Shown in pieces: positions 16,175-24,523 of a DNA stretch of 38,118 nucleotides; positions within the stretch are counted from its first letter, which is position 1, and every line of letters starts with the position of its first letter. The DNA comes from Clostridium sp. (GTDB lineage: Bacteria; Bacillota; Clostridia; Lachnospirales; Lachnospiraceae). The position numbers and the translations under genes are program-made. Where the stretch lies: contig JAMPFF010000025.1 of the NCBI GenBank assembly GCA_023664605.1, forward strand, positions 1 through 38,118, given 5' to 3'. The notes beneath the pieces are model-generated. The model was given only the letters and a program-made list of their open reading frames with translations, was not told where the DNA came from and made no database searches.

Positions 16175-16316
16175 GTTTGCGCAAATGCCAAAAACATTGT
16201 GCAAACTCGCGGTTCAAAGAATCTATGCTTTGAACTTATACTCTTGCAACGTTTATTCTGATGCCCATGGCATCGGAATAAACTCGTAGGTAAAAGAATT
16301 GCAAATTCTTTTACCT
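16175..16316. repeat. Series of four inverted repeats upstream of nrdR
   Basis: Four hairpins fill the nrdR-ymxH gap: an imperfect one at 16175-16206, GTTCAAAG/CTTTGAAC at 16212-16235 (perfect), a 15-bp stem with one mismatch at 16251-16283 (arms beginning GTTTATTC), and a perfect 13-bp stem AGGTAAAAGAATT with a three-base loop at 16288-16316. GCAAACTCGCGG at 16201-16212 also occurs, on the opposite strand, in the ychF leader. They lie in the nrdR leader or ymxH trailer. None has the T-run of a terminator on the minus strand. Confidence 0.7.
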
Positions 16317-16354
16317 TATTATCGCACGACAAAATAATTATGTCAACTAAAACC

Positions 16355-16594
16355 TCATCCCTTTTTGCAGACATCCACAATAATGATATCCGGTCCTATC
16401 TGCTTAATATCCTTATAACAAATCACATAATCCGGCTCACTGCAAAACAGACCATACAATTTATTATTACCGGGAACAATCAATTTAAAAATCTGCCCCG
16501 TACATTCATCAAATTCAAAATCTGTTACCCTGCCAAGTTTCTGACAGTTTTTCAGATTGATGACTTCCTTTTTCTTAAATTCCGAAAACAGCAT
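16355..16594 (-). CDS. YlmC/YmxH family PRC-barrel protein
   Basis: Small cytoplasmic protein of 79 residues with the YlmC/YmxH pattern: VINLKNCQKLGRVTDFEFDE, then GQIFKLIVPG and a C-terminal IKQIGPDIIIVD. This PRC-barrel-like family is linked with sporulation loci; its molecular role is unknown. AGGA lies five bases before the ATG. Location next to sigG and nrdR matches the usual clostridial order, here with a zinc-ribbon gene placed between it and sigG. Confidence 0.9.
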   Translation of the reverse strand: MLFSEFKKKEVINLKNCQKLGRVTDFEFDECTGQIFKLIVPGNNKLYGLFCSEPDYVICYKDIKQIGPDIIIVDVCKKG

Positions 16595-16651
16595 ACTATT
16601 CCTGTCACTCTGCCCTTTTTATTATTTAATGCAAAGTACGCGGAATCGTTC

Positions 16652-17488
16652 CTACTCGACGGAAACATACTCTGCAAAAACATATCCCGTGCTGCCGTCC
16701 TCCAATATGATAGCATACCAGCTTCCATCATCCACCGTTCCCGTATACTGATAAGTCTCTCCCGCTTTAGCGACTTTGATAATATTCGTTCCCTCCTTAC
16801 TCGGATTATCCCGCACATTGACATTGTCAATAATGGATAATGTACCAATAAAGGGTTCGTCATCTACGTCTCCGGGATTTTCCTCATTCCCCTCTTCCGG
16901 CGGCATTTCGCCATTATTTCCATCATCTCCGTTTTCTTCTATATCCTGCTCCAGACTTTTCCCGTAATCTGCAATGGGAATGTTTATAAAATGCAGAAAA
17001 ACAAGCGCCGCCGCGACCACGAGAATCAAAATGCCCATAACCACCGTAATGATTGTGATGATATCCGGGCCGTCATCTTCTTCGTCATCATCATCCTCGT
17101 CGTCCTCATCCCACTCATCATAAACTCTCTTTTTGACAGGCGCGGGTTTTTCCCTTTTCTTGGGTTCCGGCGCAGGCGCTTTCTTTTTCACCGCAGGTTT
17201 TTTCGGCTTCTCGCTTCCGCCTATCTCCTTTTTGGTTTCCACTAAAATATTCTGCTCTATATCAGCAATCGGAATATCCAATGTTTCCGCATCTTTTACA
17301 AATACCTTTTCCCCGTCGGAGTCATTTTCTCCTCCAATCAATCTGCCGCACTTTGGACAGAACTTTGTGCCTTCCCGCAAAGAAGCGCCGCATTCGGGGC
17401 ATCTGCGCTGTCTCACCACTTTCCATCCGCACTGGTCGCAGAATCTATCCGTATCTGCCAGGCTTGCGCCGCATTTTTTACACTTCAT
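16652..17488 (-). CDS. Zinc-ribbon membrane protein with SH3 domain
   Basis: Protein of 278 residues. Two zinc ribbons occupy the N-terminus (CKKCG...CDQCG and CPECG...CPKCG), followed by a Lys/Pro-rich linker, a strongly acidic run near residue 130, one transmembrane helix at about 142-168, a second acidic linker and a C-terminal bacterial SH3 domain from about 215 (NVRDNPS...GSWYAI...GYVFAEYV). The SH3 part should be outside the cell and may bind peptidoglycan. GAGGTGAT is upstream of the ATG. It is divergent from sigG and shares a promoter region with it. Confidence 0.85.
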   Translation of the reverse strand: MKCKKCGASLADTDRFCDQCGWKVVRQRRCPECGASLREGTKFCPKCGRLIGGENDSDGEKVFVKDAETLDIPIADIEQNILVETKKEIGGSEKPKKPAVKKKAPAPEPKKREKPAPVKKRVYDEWDEDDEDDDDEEDDGPDIITIITVVMGILILVVAAALVFLHFINIPIADYGKSLEQDIEENGDDGNNGEMPPEEGNEENPGDVDDEPFIGTLSIIDNVNVRDNPSKEGTNIIKVAKAGETYQYTGTVDDGSWYAIILEDGSTGYVFAEYVSVE

Positions 17489-17545
17489 GCCATATCACCT
17501 CTTTTGTCTTACAATCGCCGTCCGCGATTCTTTACTCCATCTAAT

Positions 17546-17574
17546 AATGTAACAAATATATTCCACTTTGTAAA
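17546..17574 (-). promoter_or_regulatory. Sigma-A-type promoter of the zinc-ribbon gene
   Basis: On the minus strand TTTACA, a 17-base spacer and TACATT lie about 58 bases upstream of the zinc-ribbon gene start. The -35 matches five of six consensus bases and the -10 four of six. Confidence 0.4.
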
Positions 17575-17596
17575 ACATTTTATTTCCGTTTTTTTA

Positions 17597-17626
17597 TGAA
17601 TAATTCCCGCGCTTTCGCACATCCTT
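17597..17626 (+). promoter_or_regulatory. Candidate sigma-G-type promoter of sigG
   Basis: TGAATA (17597-17602), a 17-base spacer and CATCCTT (17620-17626) fit the forespore sigma-G pattern (TGAATA, 17-18 bases, CATnnTA) except for the last base. The -10 is about 45 bases before the sigG start. This would allow autoregulation as known for Bacillus subtilis sigG. It is a pattern match only. Confidence 0.4.
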
Positions 17627-17670
17627 TTTAAAGAGAAAATAAATGGATAAAAGAAAGGGGTACGTTACTT

Positions 17671-18450
17671 ATGATTCAGGGAAAAGTTGAAATCTGCGGC
17701 GTCAATACAGCGAAACTGCCGCTGTTAAAAAATGCGGAAAAGGAAGAACTCTTTCGGAAAATCGGAGACGGAGACGATAATGCGAGAAAAGAATATATTA
17801 ATGGCAATCTGCGCCTTGTATTAAGCGTTATCAAAAGATTCCATTCCAGCAACGAAAATGTAGACGACCTTTTCCAAATCGGTTGCATCGGCCTGATTAA
17901 GGCTATCGATAACTTCGATTCCACTCTAAACGTAAAATTCTCGACCTATGCCGTACCCATGATTATCGGTGAAATCCGCAGATATTTACGGGATTCCAAC
18001 AGCATCCGCGTATCCCGTTCCTTAAAGGACACCGCCTATAAAGCAATCTATGCCAAGGAAAATCTGACAAGGAGAAATGCGCAGGAACCCACCATGAATG
18101 AAATCGCCGAAGAAATCGGCATCTCGCAGGAGGATATCGTCTATGCCTTAGACGCCATCCAAAGCCCCATGAGCCTGTATGAACCCATCTACACCGACGG
18201 CGGCGACACGCTCTATGTCATGGACCAGATAAGCGATAAAAAGAACAAAGAGGAAATATGGGTAGAGCATATTTCCTTAAGCGAAGCCATGAAAAAACTC
18301 TCCGACAGGGAGCATGAGATCATTACGCTGCGTTTCTTTGAGGGAAAAACACAGATGGAAGTCGCGGAAAAAATCGGCATCTCTCAGGCGCAGGTCTCCC
18401 GTCTCGAGAAAAATGCGCTAAAGACCATGCGCAATTATTTGACGGCTTAG
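17671..18450 (+). CDS. sigG: RNA polymerase sporulation sigma factor SigG
   Basis: Forespore-specific late sigma factor of 259 residues. The N-terminus KVEICGVNTAKLPLLKN is diagnostic for sigma-G. Region 2 has NGNLRLVLSVIKRF, DDLFQIGCIGLIKAIDNFD and KFSTYAVPMIIGEIRRYLRD; region 4 ends with QMEVAEKIGISQAQVSRLEK. AAAGGGG is ten bases before the ATG. It is the only plus-strand gene in the window; in Bacillus and many Clostridia it follows spoIIGA-sigE in the same direction, so here it appears inverted. Its TAG abuts, without a gap, the stop codon of the convergent HD-GYP gene. Confidence 0.97.
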   Translation: MIQGKVEICGVNTAKLPLLKNAEKEELFRKIGDGDDNARKEYINGNLRLVLSVIKRFHSSNENVDDLFQIGCIGLIKAIDNFDSTLNVKFSTYAVPMIIGEIRRYLRDSNSIRVSRSLKDTAYKAIYAKENLTRRNAQEPTMNEIAEEIGISQEDIVYALDAIQSPMSLYEPIYTDGGDTLYVMDQISDKKNKEEIWVEHISLSEAMKKLSDREHEIITLRFFEGKTQMEVAEKIGISQAQVSRLEKNALKTMRNYLTA

Positions 18451-20469
18451 TCAGGCATTTTCCTCCGTTCCATGCAGATTCGCAATATCATAAGACAGGG
18501 TAATATCTCTTTTACCATACAGCTTAAAATAATTCTGCACGATTCTATCGGTAATCACGCGGATATCGCTTTTTTCCGCGCCCAATAAAACAACAAGGAA
18601 CTGGGAACTGCTATAGCGCGTTCCCACGTCTACGCCGCGCAGGGATTTTATAATAGCCTGTTCCATGCACTGCATCGCCTGTTCCATCTGATCCAAGCGG
18701 ATATCGCTGCCGTCCGCGGAAAATAAGGTAAACAGAATCAACTGCACCTCCTGCTTATTACGCTGCGAAAAATGCAGGACAAAATCATAAACCCGCCCGA
18801 ACTCCTCATAATCAATCTGGAACGCGCCCTGATAGGACTGCCTGTGTTCCACCATATCAACAAGCCTGTGCAAATCCGCCTTGGACTGCTCTAACGTTTT
18901 AGCCATATTCGTGCTTTGATAAAATAGATAACATTCCTTGGAATTGCTCTGTTTCGCGTGGTATAACGCCTTATCCGCTTTCCGTAACAGCTCGTCAAAA
19001 TCGCCGCCGTCTATACCGAAAAGGCTGATACCGATGGAAAACGTAATATTTTCAAGAAGACTGACTTCCGCTTTCTTTTCTTCAAAAATATTTAAAATCT
19101 GCTCCGCCTTGTCCGCCGCCTCTTTCTGAGCGGAAATTCCCTCCACATAATAAAGGAACTCATCTCCGCCCATCCTGCATACGATATCCTGCTCGGAGAG
19201 GTCTTTTAACAAATCCGCTATCCATTTTAACACGTAATCGCCCGCCAAATGGCCGTAGGTCTCATTGACCTGCCTGAAATTATCCAAATCTATCAGCATA
19301 AAGCAGCCGCTTCCGTTGCGCAGGCTCTCCGTAATCTCTTTTTCTCCCTGCTCTCTTCCCAAAAGCCCCGTCAAATAATCGAGCTTGGAATCGAGTCCGG
19401 TCTCTTCTTTTGTTACGCCGCCGTATATTTTATTGCTGTTAAAAATCGGCATAACCATATCTTCTTCGGGAATGTTATGCTGTAAGCTGCCCTCTTCCAA
19501 AAGTTCCATGAACTGGTCCACGAGATACGGGTCAAACTGCGTTCCCCTGCCCTTTACTAACTCCTGTTTTACCATCTCATCCTGTAATCTTTTTCTATAG
19601 ACACGGTTACTTGTCATGGCGTCGTAAGAGTCCACGATACCGATAACCCTTGCGACCTCCGGGATTTCCTCGCCTTTTAAGCCGTTGGGATAACCCCTGC
19701 CGTCATATCTTTCGTGATGGAATTTCGCACCCACGCTGACATTGGGAAACATCTTGATATCTTTTAAAATCTCCGCTCCCATCGTCGTATGGTTCTTTAT
19801 CAGCTCAAACTCTACATTTGTCAGTTTAAAGGGTTTATTCAATACGGAATCGGGTACGCCTATTTTCCCGATATCATGCAACAGGGCGACATAGTGGATA
19901 TTCTGCACATCCTCCTCGCTCCAGCCGATTTTTCTGGCCAGCGCCTCCGAATAGTAGGCAACGCGCATCGAATGCCCTTTCGTATAATCGTCCTTGGCGT
20001 CGATGGTATTCGCAACCGTCGTAATCGCCTGTATTGTCACAAGTTCCACTTCTCGCGTCTTTTCGTCCAAGCGAAGCTGTAAGTCCTTTCGATAGCCGTC
20101 TAACTCAATGGTACGGTGGATACGGTTTAACATGACTCTGGGTTCAAATGGTTTGGTGATAAAATCATAGGCACCCATCTCGAAGCATCTTGCCTCTGTC
20201 TCGGTCTTTCTGTCAGCAGTCAAAAAAATAACCGGTATCTTACGCCATTCCTTATGTTCCTGAAGCATAGCCATCACTTCAAAACCGCCGATAACAGGCA
20301 TAAAAATATCTAAAAGAATTAAATCCGGTTTGTGCTTTTCCAGATATTTAAAAGCCAGTTTGCCGGAATTGACTCCGACTACCTTATACTCCTGCGCCAG
20401 AAATTTCTGTGCCGTTACCAGATTCATTCTATCGTCATCTACAATTAGAATCGTTTTCCTTATTCCCAT
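18451..20469 (-). CDS. Response regulator with HD-GYP and GGDEF domains
   Basis: Protein of 672 residues predicted to make and break cyclic di-GMP. The receiver domain (1-120) has Asp54 and Lys106. The HD-GYP domain (about 145-330) has HDIGKIG with His198-Asp199 and HHERYDGRGYP at 251-261, so phosphodiesterase activity is likely. A GGDEF domain (about 362-515) has an intact GGDEF at 434-438 but no RxxD inhibitory site. A further C-terminal segment (about 545-665) looks like a second GGDEF domain whose motif is SSSQF (620-624), so probably inactive. GGGGAG lies eight bases before the ATG. It sits between sigE and sigG; no kinase is adjacent. Confidence 0.92.
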   Translation of the reverse strand: MGIRKTILIVDDDRMNLVTAQKFLAQEYKVVGVNSGKLAFKYLEKHKPDLILLDIFMPVIGGFEVMAMLQEHKEWRKIPVIFLTADRKTETEARCFEMGAYDFITKPFEPRVMLNRIHRTIELDGYRKDLQLRLDEKTREVELVTIQAITTVANTIDAKDDYTKGHSMRVAYYSEALARKIGWSEEDVQNIHYVALLHDIGKIGVPDSVLNKPFKLTNVEFELIKNHTTMGAEILKDIKMFPNVSVGAKFHHERYDGRGYPNGLKGEEIPEVARVIGIVDSYDAMTSNRVYRKRLQDEMVKQELVKGRGTQFDPYLVDQFMELLEEGSLQHNIPEEDMVMPIFNSNKIYGGVTKEETGLDSKLDYLTGLLGREQGEKEITESLRNGSGCFMLIDLDNFRQVNETYGHLAGDYVLKWIADLLKDLSEQDIVCRMGGDEFLYYVEGISAQKEAADKAEQILNIFEEKKAEVSLLENITFSIGISLFGIDGGDFDELLRKADKALYHAKQSNSKECYLFYQSTNMAKTLEQSKADLHRLVDMVEHRQSYQGAFQIDYEEFGRVYDFVLHFSQRNKQEVQLILFTLFSADGSDIRLDQMEQAMQCMEQAIIKSLRGVDVGTRYSSSQFLVVLLGAEKSDIRVITDRIVQNYFKLYGKRDITLSYDIANLHGTEENA

Positions 20470-20535
20470 ATCTTCTGCTCCCCGATGCCGCAGCTTTAAC
20501 GTAATCCCCTCTTTTTTATGCAGCCTTTATATGTT

Positions 20536-20564
20536 ATTATACTTTTTCTGACAATAAAAAGCAA
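20536..20564 (-). promoter_or_regulatory. Promoter of the HD-GYP/GGDEF gene
   Basis: On the minus strand TTGCTT, a 17-base spacer and a perfect TATAAT are placed about 67 bases before the gene start. The -35 lies inside the downstream arm and T-run of the sigE terminator, so ending of one transcript and start of the next overlap physically. Confidence 0.5.
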
Positions 20565-20594
20565 TCGAATATATGCGAATACCCGATTGCTTTT
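20557..20594 (-). terminator. Terminator of the spoIIGA-sigE operon
   Basis: AAAAGCAATCG pairs perfectly with CGATTGCTTTT around a 16-base loop, with TTTTTATT following on the minus strand. It starts about seven bases after the sigE stop codon. Confidence 0.85.
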
Positions 20595-20600
20595 CTATTT

Positions 20601-21341
20601 TTATGTCTCCCGCAGGATTTCTTTCTTAAGTCTGCGCATGATTTTTTTCTCCAGTCTGGAGATATAGGACTGCGAAATTCCCAGAAGTTCCGCGACCTCT
20701 TTCTGCGTCAGTTCTTTCCCGTCCGCATTGCCGAGTCCGAAGCGCAGCCTGATAATGGTCTGTTCCCTTTCCGAAAGTTTGGAAATTGCCTTGATTAATA
20801 ACTTTCGCTCCACCTCGTTTTCAATATCCTGATAGATGACGTCCTCATCCGTTCCCAGTATATCGGAAAGCAAAAGTTCGTTTCCATCCCAGTCTACATT
20901 TAAGGGTTCGTCAATGGAAACCTCCATTTTATGTTTGCTGTTTCTACGCAGGTACATCAAAATTTCATTTTCGATACAGCGTGAGGCATAGGTTGCCAGC
21001 TTGATATTTTTTTCCGGATTAAAGGTATTGATGGATTTTATCAGGCCTATCGTGCCGATGGATATTAAATCCTCCACACCGACTCCGGTATTGTCAAATT
21101 TCTTGGCTATGTATACCACCAGGCGCAGATTGTGTTCAATCAAAAGCGTTTTTGCCTCGTTTTCATATTCTGTGCCTAAGTCTCCGATAATTTCATTTTC
21201 TTTTTCCACTTCTAACGGCGGCGGTAATACCTCCGCCCCTCCTATGTAATGTATATCTCCCTGCTTGTGGATAAGGAATCTGGTATCCTTACGCACCATT
21301 TTAAACTGCACCTTGCCGGGAATTGCCACTTTAAAAACCAT
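20601..21341 (-). CDS. sigE: Sporulation sigma factor SigE (pro-form)
   Basis: Mother-cell early sigma factor of 246 residues. The N-terminal part up to [16 protein letters not shown] corresponds to the pro-sequence region that SpoIIGA removes. Region 2 has [34 protein letters not shown] and [20 protein letters not shown]; region 4 ends [21 protein letters not shown]. The match to Bacillus SigE is close throughout. AGGAGG lies seven bases before the ATG, 11 bases after the spoIIGA stop, so protease and substrate are made together. Confidence 0.98.
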   Translation of the reverse strand: MVFKVAIPGKVQFKMVRKDTRFLIHKQGDIHYIGGAEVLPPPLEVEKENEIIGDLGTEYENEAKTLLIEHNLRLVVYIAKKFDNTGVGVEDLISIGTIGLIKSINTFNPEKNIKLATYASRCIENEILMYLRRNSKHKMEVSIDEPLNVDWDGNELLLSDILGTDEDVIYQDIENEVERKLLIKAISKLSEREQTIIRLRFGLGNADGKELTQKEVAELLGISQSYISRLEKKIMRRLKKEILRET

Positions 21342-21352
21342 TTCTTTTCCTC

Positions 21353-22159
21353 CTAGCTTTCTATTAACCCAGGATGTAATATCATCTGATAGATGCTATC
21401 TTGCGATATTCCCGCATTACAAATTGCAATAATGACCCGCTTACAGCATATTTCCCGATAGGTATCTTCAATCACCATCTCCGGCAGTTCATAGGCGTTT
21501 AAAATGCCCTGTTTTTTGCCAATGCTATGATAGGGAATGGCGTGATAACGTTCCGGCAAAAAAAATTCCCGTAACTGCCCGGCCGCTTTTTCGCTGATGA
21601 TACAGACGGGTGCGCCGCTTATCGGCTCACTTAGATGATTGCCCGTATCCAATAACGCTTTCATGCAAATGCTCTTTTCCCCTACCTTGATTCTGACCTG
21701 CCTTACGCTGTTTTCTTTTTGGTTTTGCTGTTTTTTTATTAAATATGTAAAAAAAACGTAAGCAAAAAAGCCAAAAAAAGCGAATGTCGGGATGCCGTAA
21801 CGCATACGGCTGCCAAAGGGTAAACGCCTTGTAAGCCATACGACAACGCTTCCCATAAAAAATCCGCCCGTTGCCATTACCATGCCGGCTTTCATAAGAA
21901 GCCTCGGCGTCCGCAGCGCAAACGCGGCATAAATCATTACCATACTGACAGGTATTACTCCAAATAACAGCCTTATTCTGATACTTCCGGCCGGCAGCAA
22001 TATTACCAGACATATCATGCCGGCTCCCAATAAGGCTCCGAGTACGACTCTTCCATGCGTGGCAGTACATTTCAGAATTTTCCCCGTTATGGATAACAGA
22101 TACAGATTCATTACGAACTGAATGAAAAATACACTGTCAATATATAATTTGTAATACAC
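21353..22159 (-). CDS. spoIIGA: Sigma-E processing peptidase SpoIIGA
   Basis: Membrane aspartic protease that activates pro-SigE; 268 residues from a GTG start. Five predicted membrane helices occupy about the first 142 residues and the soluble domain has the catalytic Asp171 in [11 protein letters not shown]. The GTG at 22159 has a perfect AGGAGGT six bases upstream, whereas the longer frame from 22216 starts inside the promoter region. The family is variable in sequence, but the DTGN motif, topology and position directly before sigE make the call firm. Confidence 0.95.
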   Translation of the reverse strand: MYYKLYIDSVFFIQFVMNLYLLSITGKILKCTATHGRVVLGALLGAGMICLVILLPAGSIRIRLLFGVIPVSMVMIYAAFALRTPRLLMKAGMVMATGGFFMGSVVVWLTRRLPFGSRMRYGIPTFAFFGFFAYVFFTYLIKKQQNQKENSVRQVRIKVGEKSICMKALLDTGNHLSEPISGAPVCIISEKAAGQLREFFLPERYHAIPYHSIGKKQGILNAYELPEMVIEDTYREICCKRVIIAICNAGISQDSIYQMILHPGLIES

Positions 22160-22183
22160 TATCCACCTCCTGTTTTCTGATTC

Positions 22184-22259
22184 ATTATATGAAAAAGAAA
22201 GTGATAATTTTGTCATATTCGAGGAGAATATTGGAAATATTTTTTGACGGATTCCGACA
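22184..22259 (-). promoter_or_regulatory. spoIIG-type promoter with possible Spo0A boxes
   Basis: On the minus strand ATGACA (22216-22211) and a perfect TATAAT (22189-22184) are separated by 21 bases. The Bacillus subtilis spoIIG promoter is known for a similarly long spacer and for Spo0A activation. A 0A-box-like TGTCGGA lies at 22259-22253, about 40 bases further upstream, and TTTTGTCAT, read on the plus strand, overlaps the -35. The boxes match six of seven and five of seven consensus bases. Sequence is seen; Spo0A control is inferred. Confidence 0.55.
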
Positions 22260-22290
22260 AAAAATCGAGTGCAGGCGCACTCGATTTTTT
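22259..22290 (-). terminator. Terminator of ftsZ
   Basis: AAAATCGAGTGC pairs with GCACTCGATTTT around a four-base loop and is followed by a T-run on the minus strand, 11 bases after the ftsZ stop codon. Its T-run touches the upstream 0A-box-like site of the spoIIG promoter. Confidence 0.9.
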
Positions 22291-22301
22291 TATGATATGT
22301 A

Positions 22302-23540
22302 TTATTTCTTCTGCAAAAACTCAGGGATTTTTAAAGATTTTTCTTCTACGGAACTTCTGATATCCGTTGCCCTGTTAATGCCGTTTACTGTTTTAACGCC
22401 GTCAGCCTGTCCGTCGCCGGATGTTCCCGGTGCATTCCCACCCGGTAACGAGCCGGGGCGTATGCCAAGATTGGCCGTACCGAAACCGACATGTCCTGTT
22501 CCGGCAGCCGCGCCTTTCCCCTGCAGGGATGTAGGCGTAATGTAAGCGGACTTAAAGCTTAAGCCTCCTACGCCTTTCATCTGGTTGGCTTTCTCTTCAA
22601 TACCGGTCGCAATAATCGTTACATTACAGGTATCCGCCATATTCGCGTCATACATAGCGCCGAAAATAATATTGACGTCATCCCCTGTCAGTTCCCTTAC
22701 ATAATCGGCTGCGTCGGACGCATCCGCAAGGGAAATATCGCCGGACACATTGATAATAACATGTGTCGCGCCGGAAATATTCGTCTCAAGCAATGGACTC
22801 TCCACCGCCATTTTAACGGCTTCACTCGCCTTGTCTTCCCCCTTGCCCGAACCGATTCCGATATGGGCGATGCCCTTATCTTTCATAACGGTCTGTACAT
22901 CCGCAAAGTCAAGGTTAATAACTGCGGGTACATTAATCAAATCCGTAATGCCCTGTACGGACTGCTGCAATACTTCATCCGCCTTTTTCAAAGCATCCGG
23001 CATGGTTGTCCTTCTGTCAACAATCTCTAAAAGTTTGTCATTCGGAATCACAATCAACGTATCTACGTTATCTTTAATCTTATCAATGCCGCCTAATGCG
23101 TTTACCATACGCGCCTTGGCCTCAAAACGGAAAGGCTTCGTGACAACGCCTACCGTCAAAATGCCCATGTCCTTTGCCAGTTTTGCAACAACAGGAGCCG
23201 CGCCCGTACCAGTTCCGCCTCCCATACCGCAGGTTACGAACACCATATCCGAACCTTTTAACGCCGCTGCAATCTCTTCTTCGCTTTCCTGCGCCGCTTT
23301 TTCACCGATTTCCGGTTTTGCTCCCGCGCCCAGCCCTTTTGTCAGCTTCTCGCCAATCTGCAACAGTTTCGGGGCTTTGCAAAGCTGCAATGCCTGTTTA
23401 TCGGTGTTGATTCCAATGAAATCGACTCCGTCAATATTCTCGTCAATCATTCTATTTACAGCATTATTACCCGCACCGCCAACGCCTACTACAATAATCC
23501 TAGCGGCGGATTCTGCATCGTTTGTCTTAATCTCAAGCAA
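22302..23540 (-). CDS. ftsZ: Cell division protein FtsZ
   Basis: Tubulin-like GTPase forming the division ring; 412 residues. [14 protein letters not shown] and the tubulin signature [13 protein letters not shown] are present, as are [11 protein letters not shown] and, at the end, a conserved tail (KIPEFLQKK) that binds partners. The start is TTG at 23540, with a perfect AAGGAGGT seven bases upstream and the usual MLEIK beginning; no ATG competes. It is last in the dcw group, with its own promoter before it and a strong terminator after. Confidence 0.98.
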   Translation of the reverse strand: MLEIKTNDAESAARIIVVGVGGAGNNAVNRMIDENIDGVDFIGINTDKQALQLCKAPKLLQIGEKLTKGLGAGAKPEIGEKAAQESEEEIAAALKGSDMVFVTCGMGGGTGTGAAPVVAKLAKDMGILTVGVVTKPFRFEAKARMVNALGGIDKIKDNVDTLIVIPNDKLLEIVDRRTTMPDALKKADEVLQQSVQGITDLINVPAVINLDFADVQTVMKDKGIAHIGIGSGKGEDKASEAVKMAVESPLLETNISGATHVIINVSGDISLADASDAADYVRELTGDDVNIIFGAMYDANMADTCNVTIIATGIEEKANQMKGVGGLSFKSAYITPTSLQGKGAAAGTGHVGFGTANLGIRPGSLPGGNAPGTSGDGQADGVKTVNGINRATDIRSSVEEKSLKIPEFLQKK

Positions 23541-23580
23541 GGTAGTACCTCCTTATTAATCGAAATAACTCATATAGTCT

Positions 23581-23609
23581 ATCATATAATTATTTCTTTA
23601 ATTTAGCAA
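23581..23609 (-). promoter_or_regulatory. ftsZ promoter
   Basis: TTGCTA, a 17-base spacer and TATGAT on the minus strand lie about 41 bases upstream of the ftsZ start, in the ftsQ-ftsZ gap of 133 bases. It would let FtsZ be made independently of the long upstream operon. Confidence 0.5.
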
Positions 23610-23673
23610 CCCCATTTTTTTGTTTTTCACACTTTTAACGCAATTTGGGATATATTTCCATCGAAATTTTCAC

Positions 23674-24513
23674 TTATTTCTCCTCAAAACTGATCATATC
23701 CGTCTCTTCCGTATACTCTCTCATGTCCATAACGCCCTTTCGCCCCTCCAGGCTCGGGAGCAGATATTGCAGCATCATAATTTTTTCATCCAAATCATCA
23801 CTGCTTCCCATGGCAATCTGCACATCGCCAAAAATCAGCGTCACCTCATAGTCAGGCGCAAAATATATCTTGTCCACGGACAGGGAATATTTGGAAAGCA
23901 TCTGCGTGATATTTAGAATATCCTGAAAAACCTCCGGATTTTCCACCGGAAGCGGCTCATGTAAAATGACATAGTCATAAGAAAGCCCCGTTACCTGCGG
24001 AATGCCCGGCGTCGCCTCTTCGGAGGTTTCCACAATGATGCCGTCATTATCAAAATACATATATCTTCCCAGATAGGCCACATAACCGGCTATCGCCTTT
24101 TCATATACGGTAATCCTGATGGTGTCTTTTTGCTCAATCGTCACATCCATCGTTTCCACAAAAGGAACGTCGTCAATGCCCTTATCCCTGTATTTCAAAG
24201 ATAAAAAAAGCGAATTATTCCCATATCTTCCATTCATAACCATGTCTATAATCTCTTCGTCCGTATAATGGATATTTCCCTCCACATATACGTTCGTAAT
24301 CGTATAATTATCCATAATATAGACATACGCCGCTATCACCGCGCCCAAAAGCAGGCAGGCAAGCGCAGAAAGAACAGCGATTCTTTTCCCTTTCCCAAAG
24401 CGGACTTTCTGTTCTTTCTGCTCCTTCTGCTTTTCTTTTTCCGTGTCATCTTTGACAAGGCGCAGATAAGGATTCCTTTTATTTACTTTCCTTACAACAC
24501 GTTTGCTGCCCAT
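23674..24513 (-). CDS. ftsQ: Cell division protein FtsQ/DivIB
   Basis: Bitopic division protein of 279 residues that joins FtsL/FtsB-type partners at the septum. A basic cytoplasmic N-terminus is followed by one helix at about residues 43-64 and the POTRA domain beginning YTITNVYVEGNIHYTDEEII, then the FtsQ/DivIB domain with KAIAGYVAYLGRYMYFDNDG. The start at 24513 has AAAGGA six bases upstream and follows the murA stop by ten bases; an earlier ATG would overlap murA. Confidence 0.92.
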   Translation of the reverse strand: MGSKRVVRKVNKRNPYLRLVKDDTEKEKQKEQKEQKVRFGKGKRIAVLSALACLLLGAVIAAYVYIMDNYTITNVYVEGNIHYTDEEIIDMVMNGRYGNNSLFLSLKYRDKGIDDVPFVETMDVTIEQKDTIRITVYEKAIAGYVAYLGRYMYFDNDGIIVETSEEATPGIPQVTGLSYDYVILHEPLPVENPEVFQDILNITQMLSKYSLSVDKIYFAPDYEVTLIFGDVQIAMGSSDDLDEKIMMLQYLLPSLEGRKGVMDMREYTEETDMISFEEK

Positions 24514-24523
24514 CTGATATCCT

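Noticed and set aside
18430-18480. Terminator between sigG and the HD-GYP gene
   Set aside because: Only a four-base stem is visible around the abutting stop codons and there is no T-run.
22750-23559. Plus-strand open frame of 269 codons opposite ftsZ
   Set aside because: It is fully antisense to the well-conserved ftsZ and has low-complexity Ser/Pro/Ala composition typical of a shadow frame.
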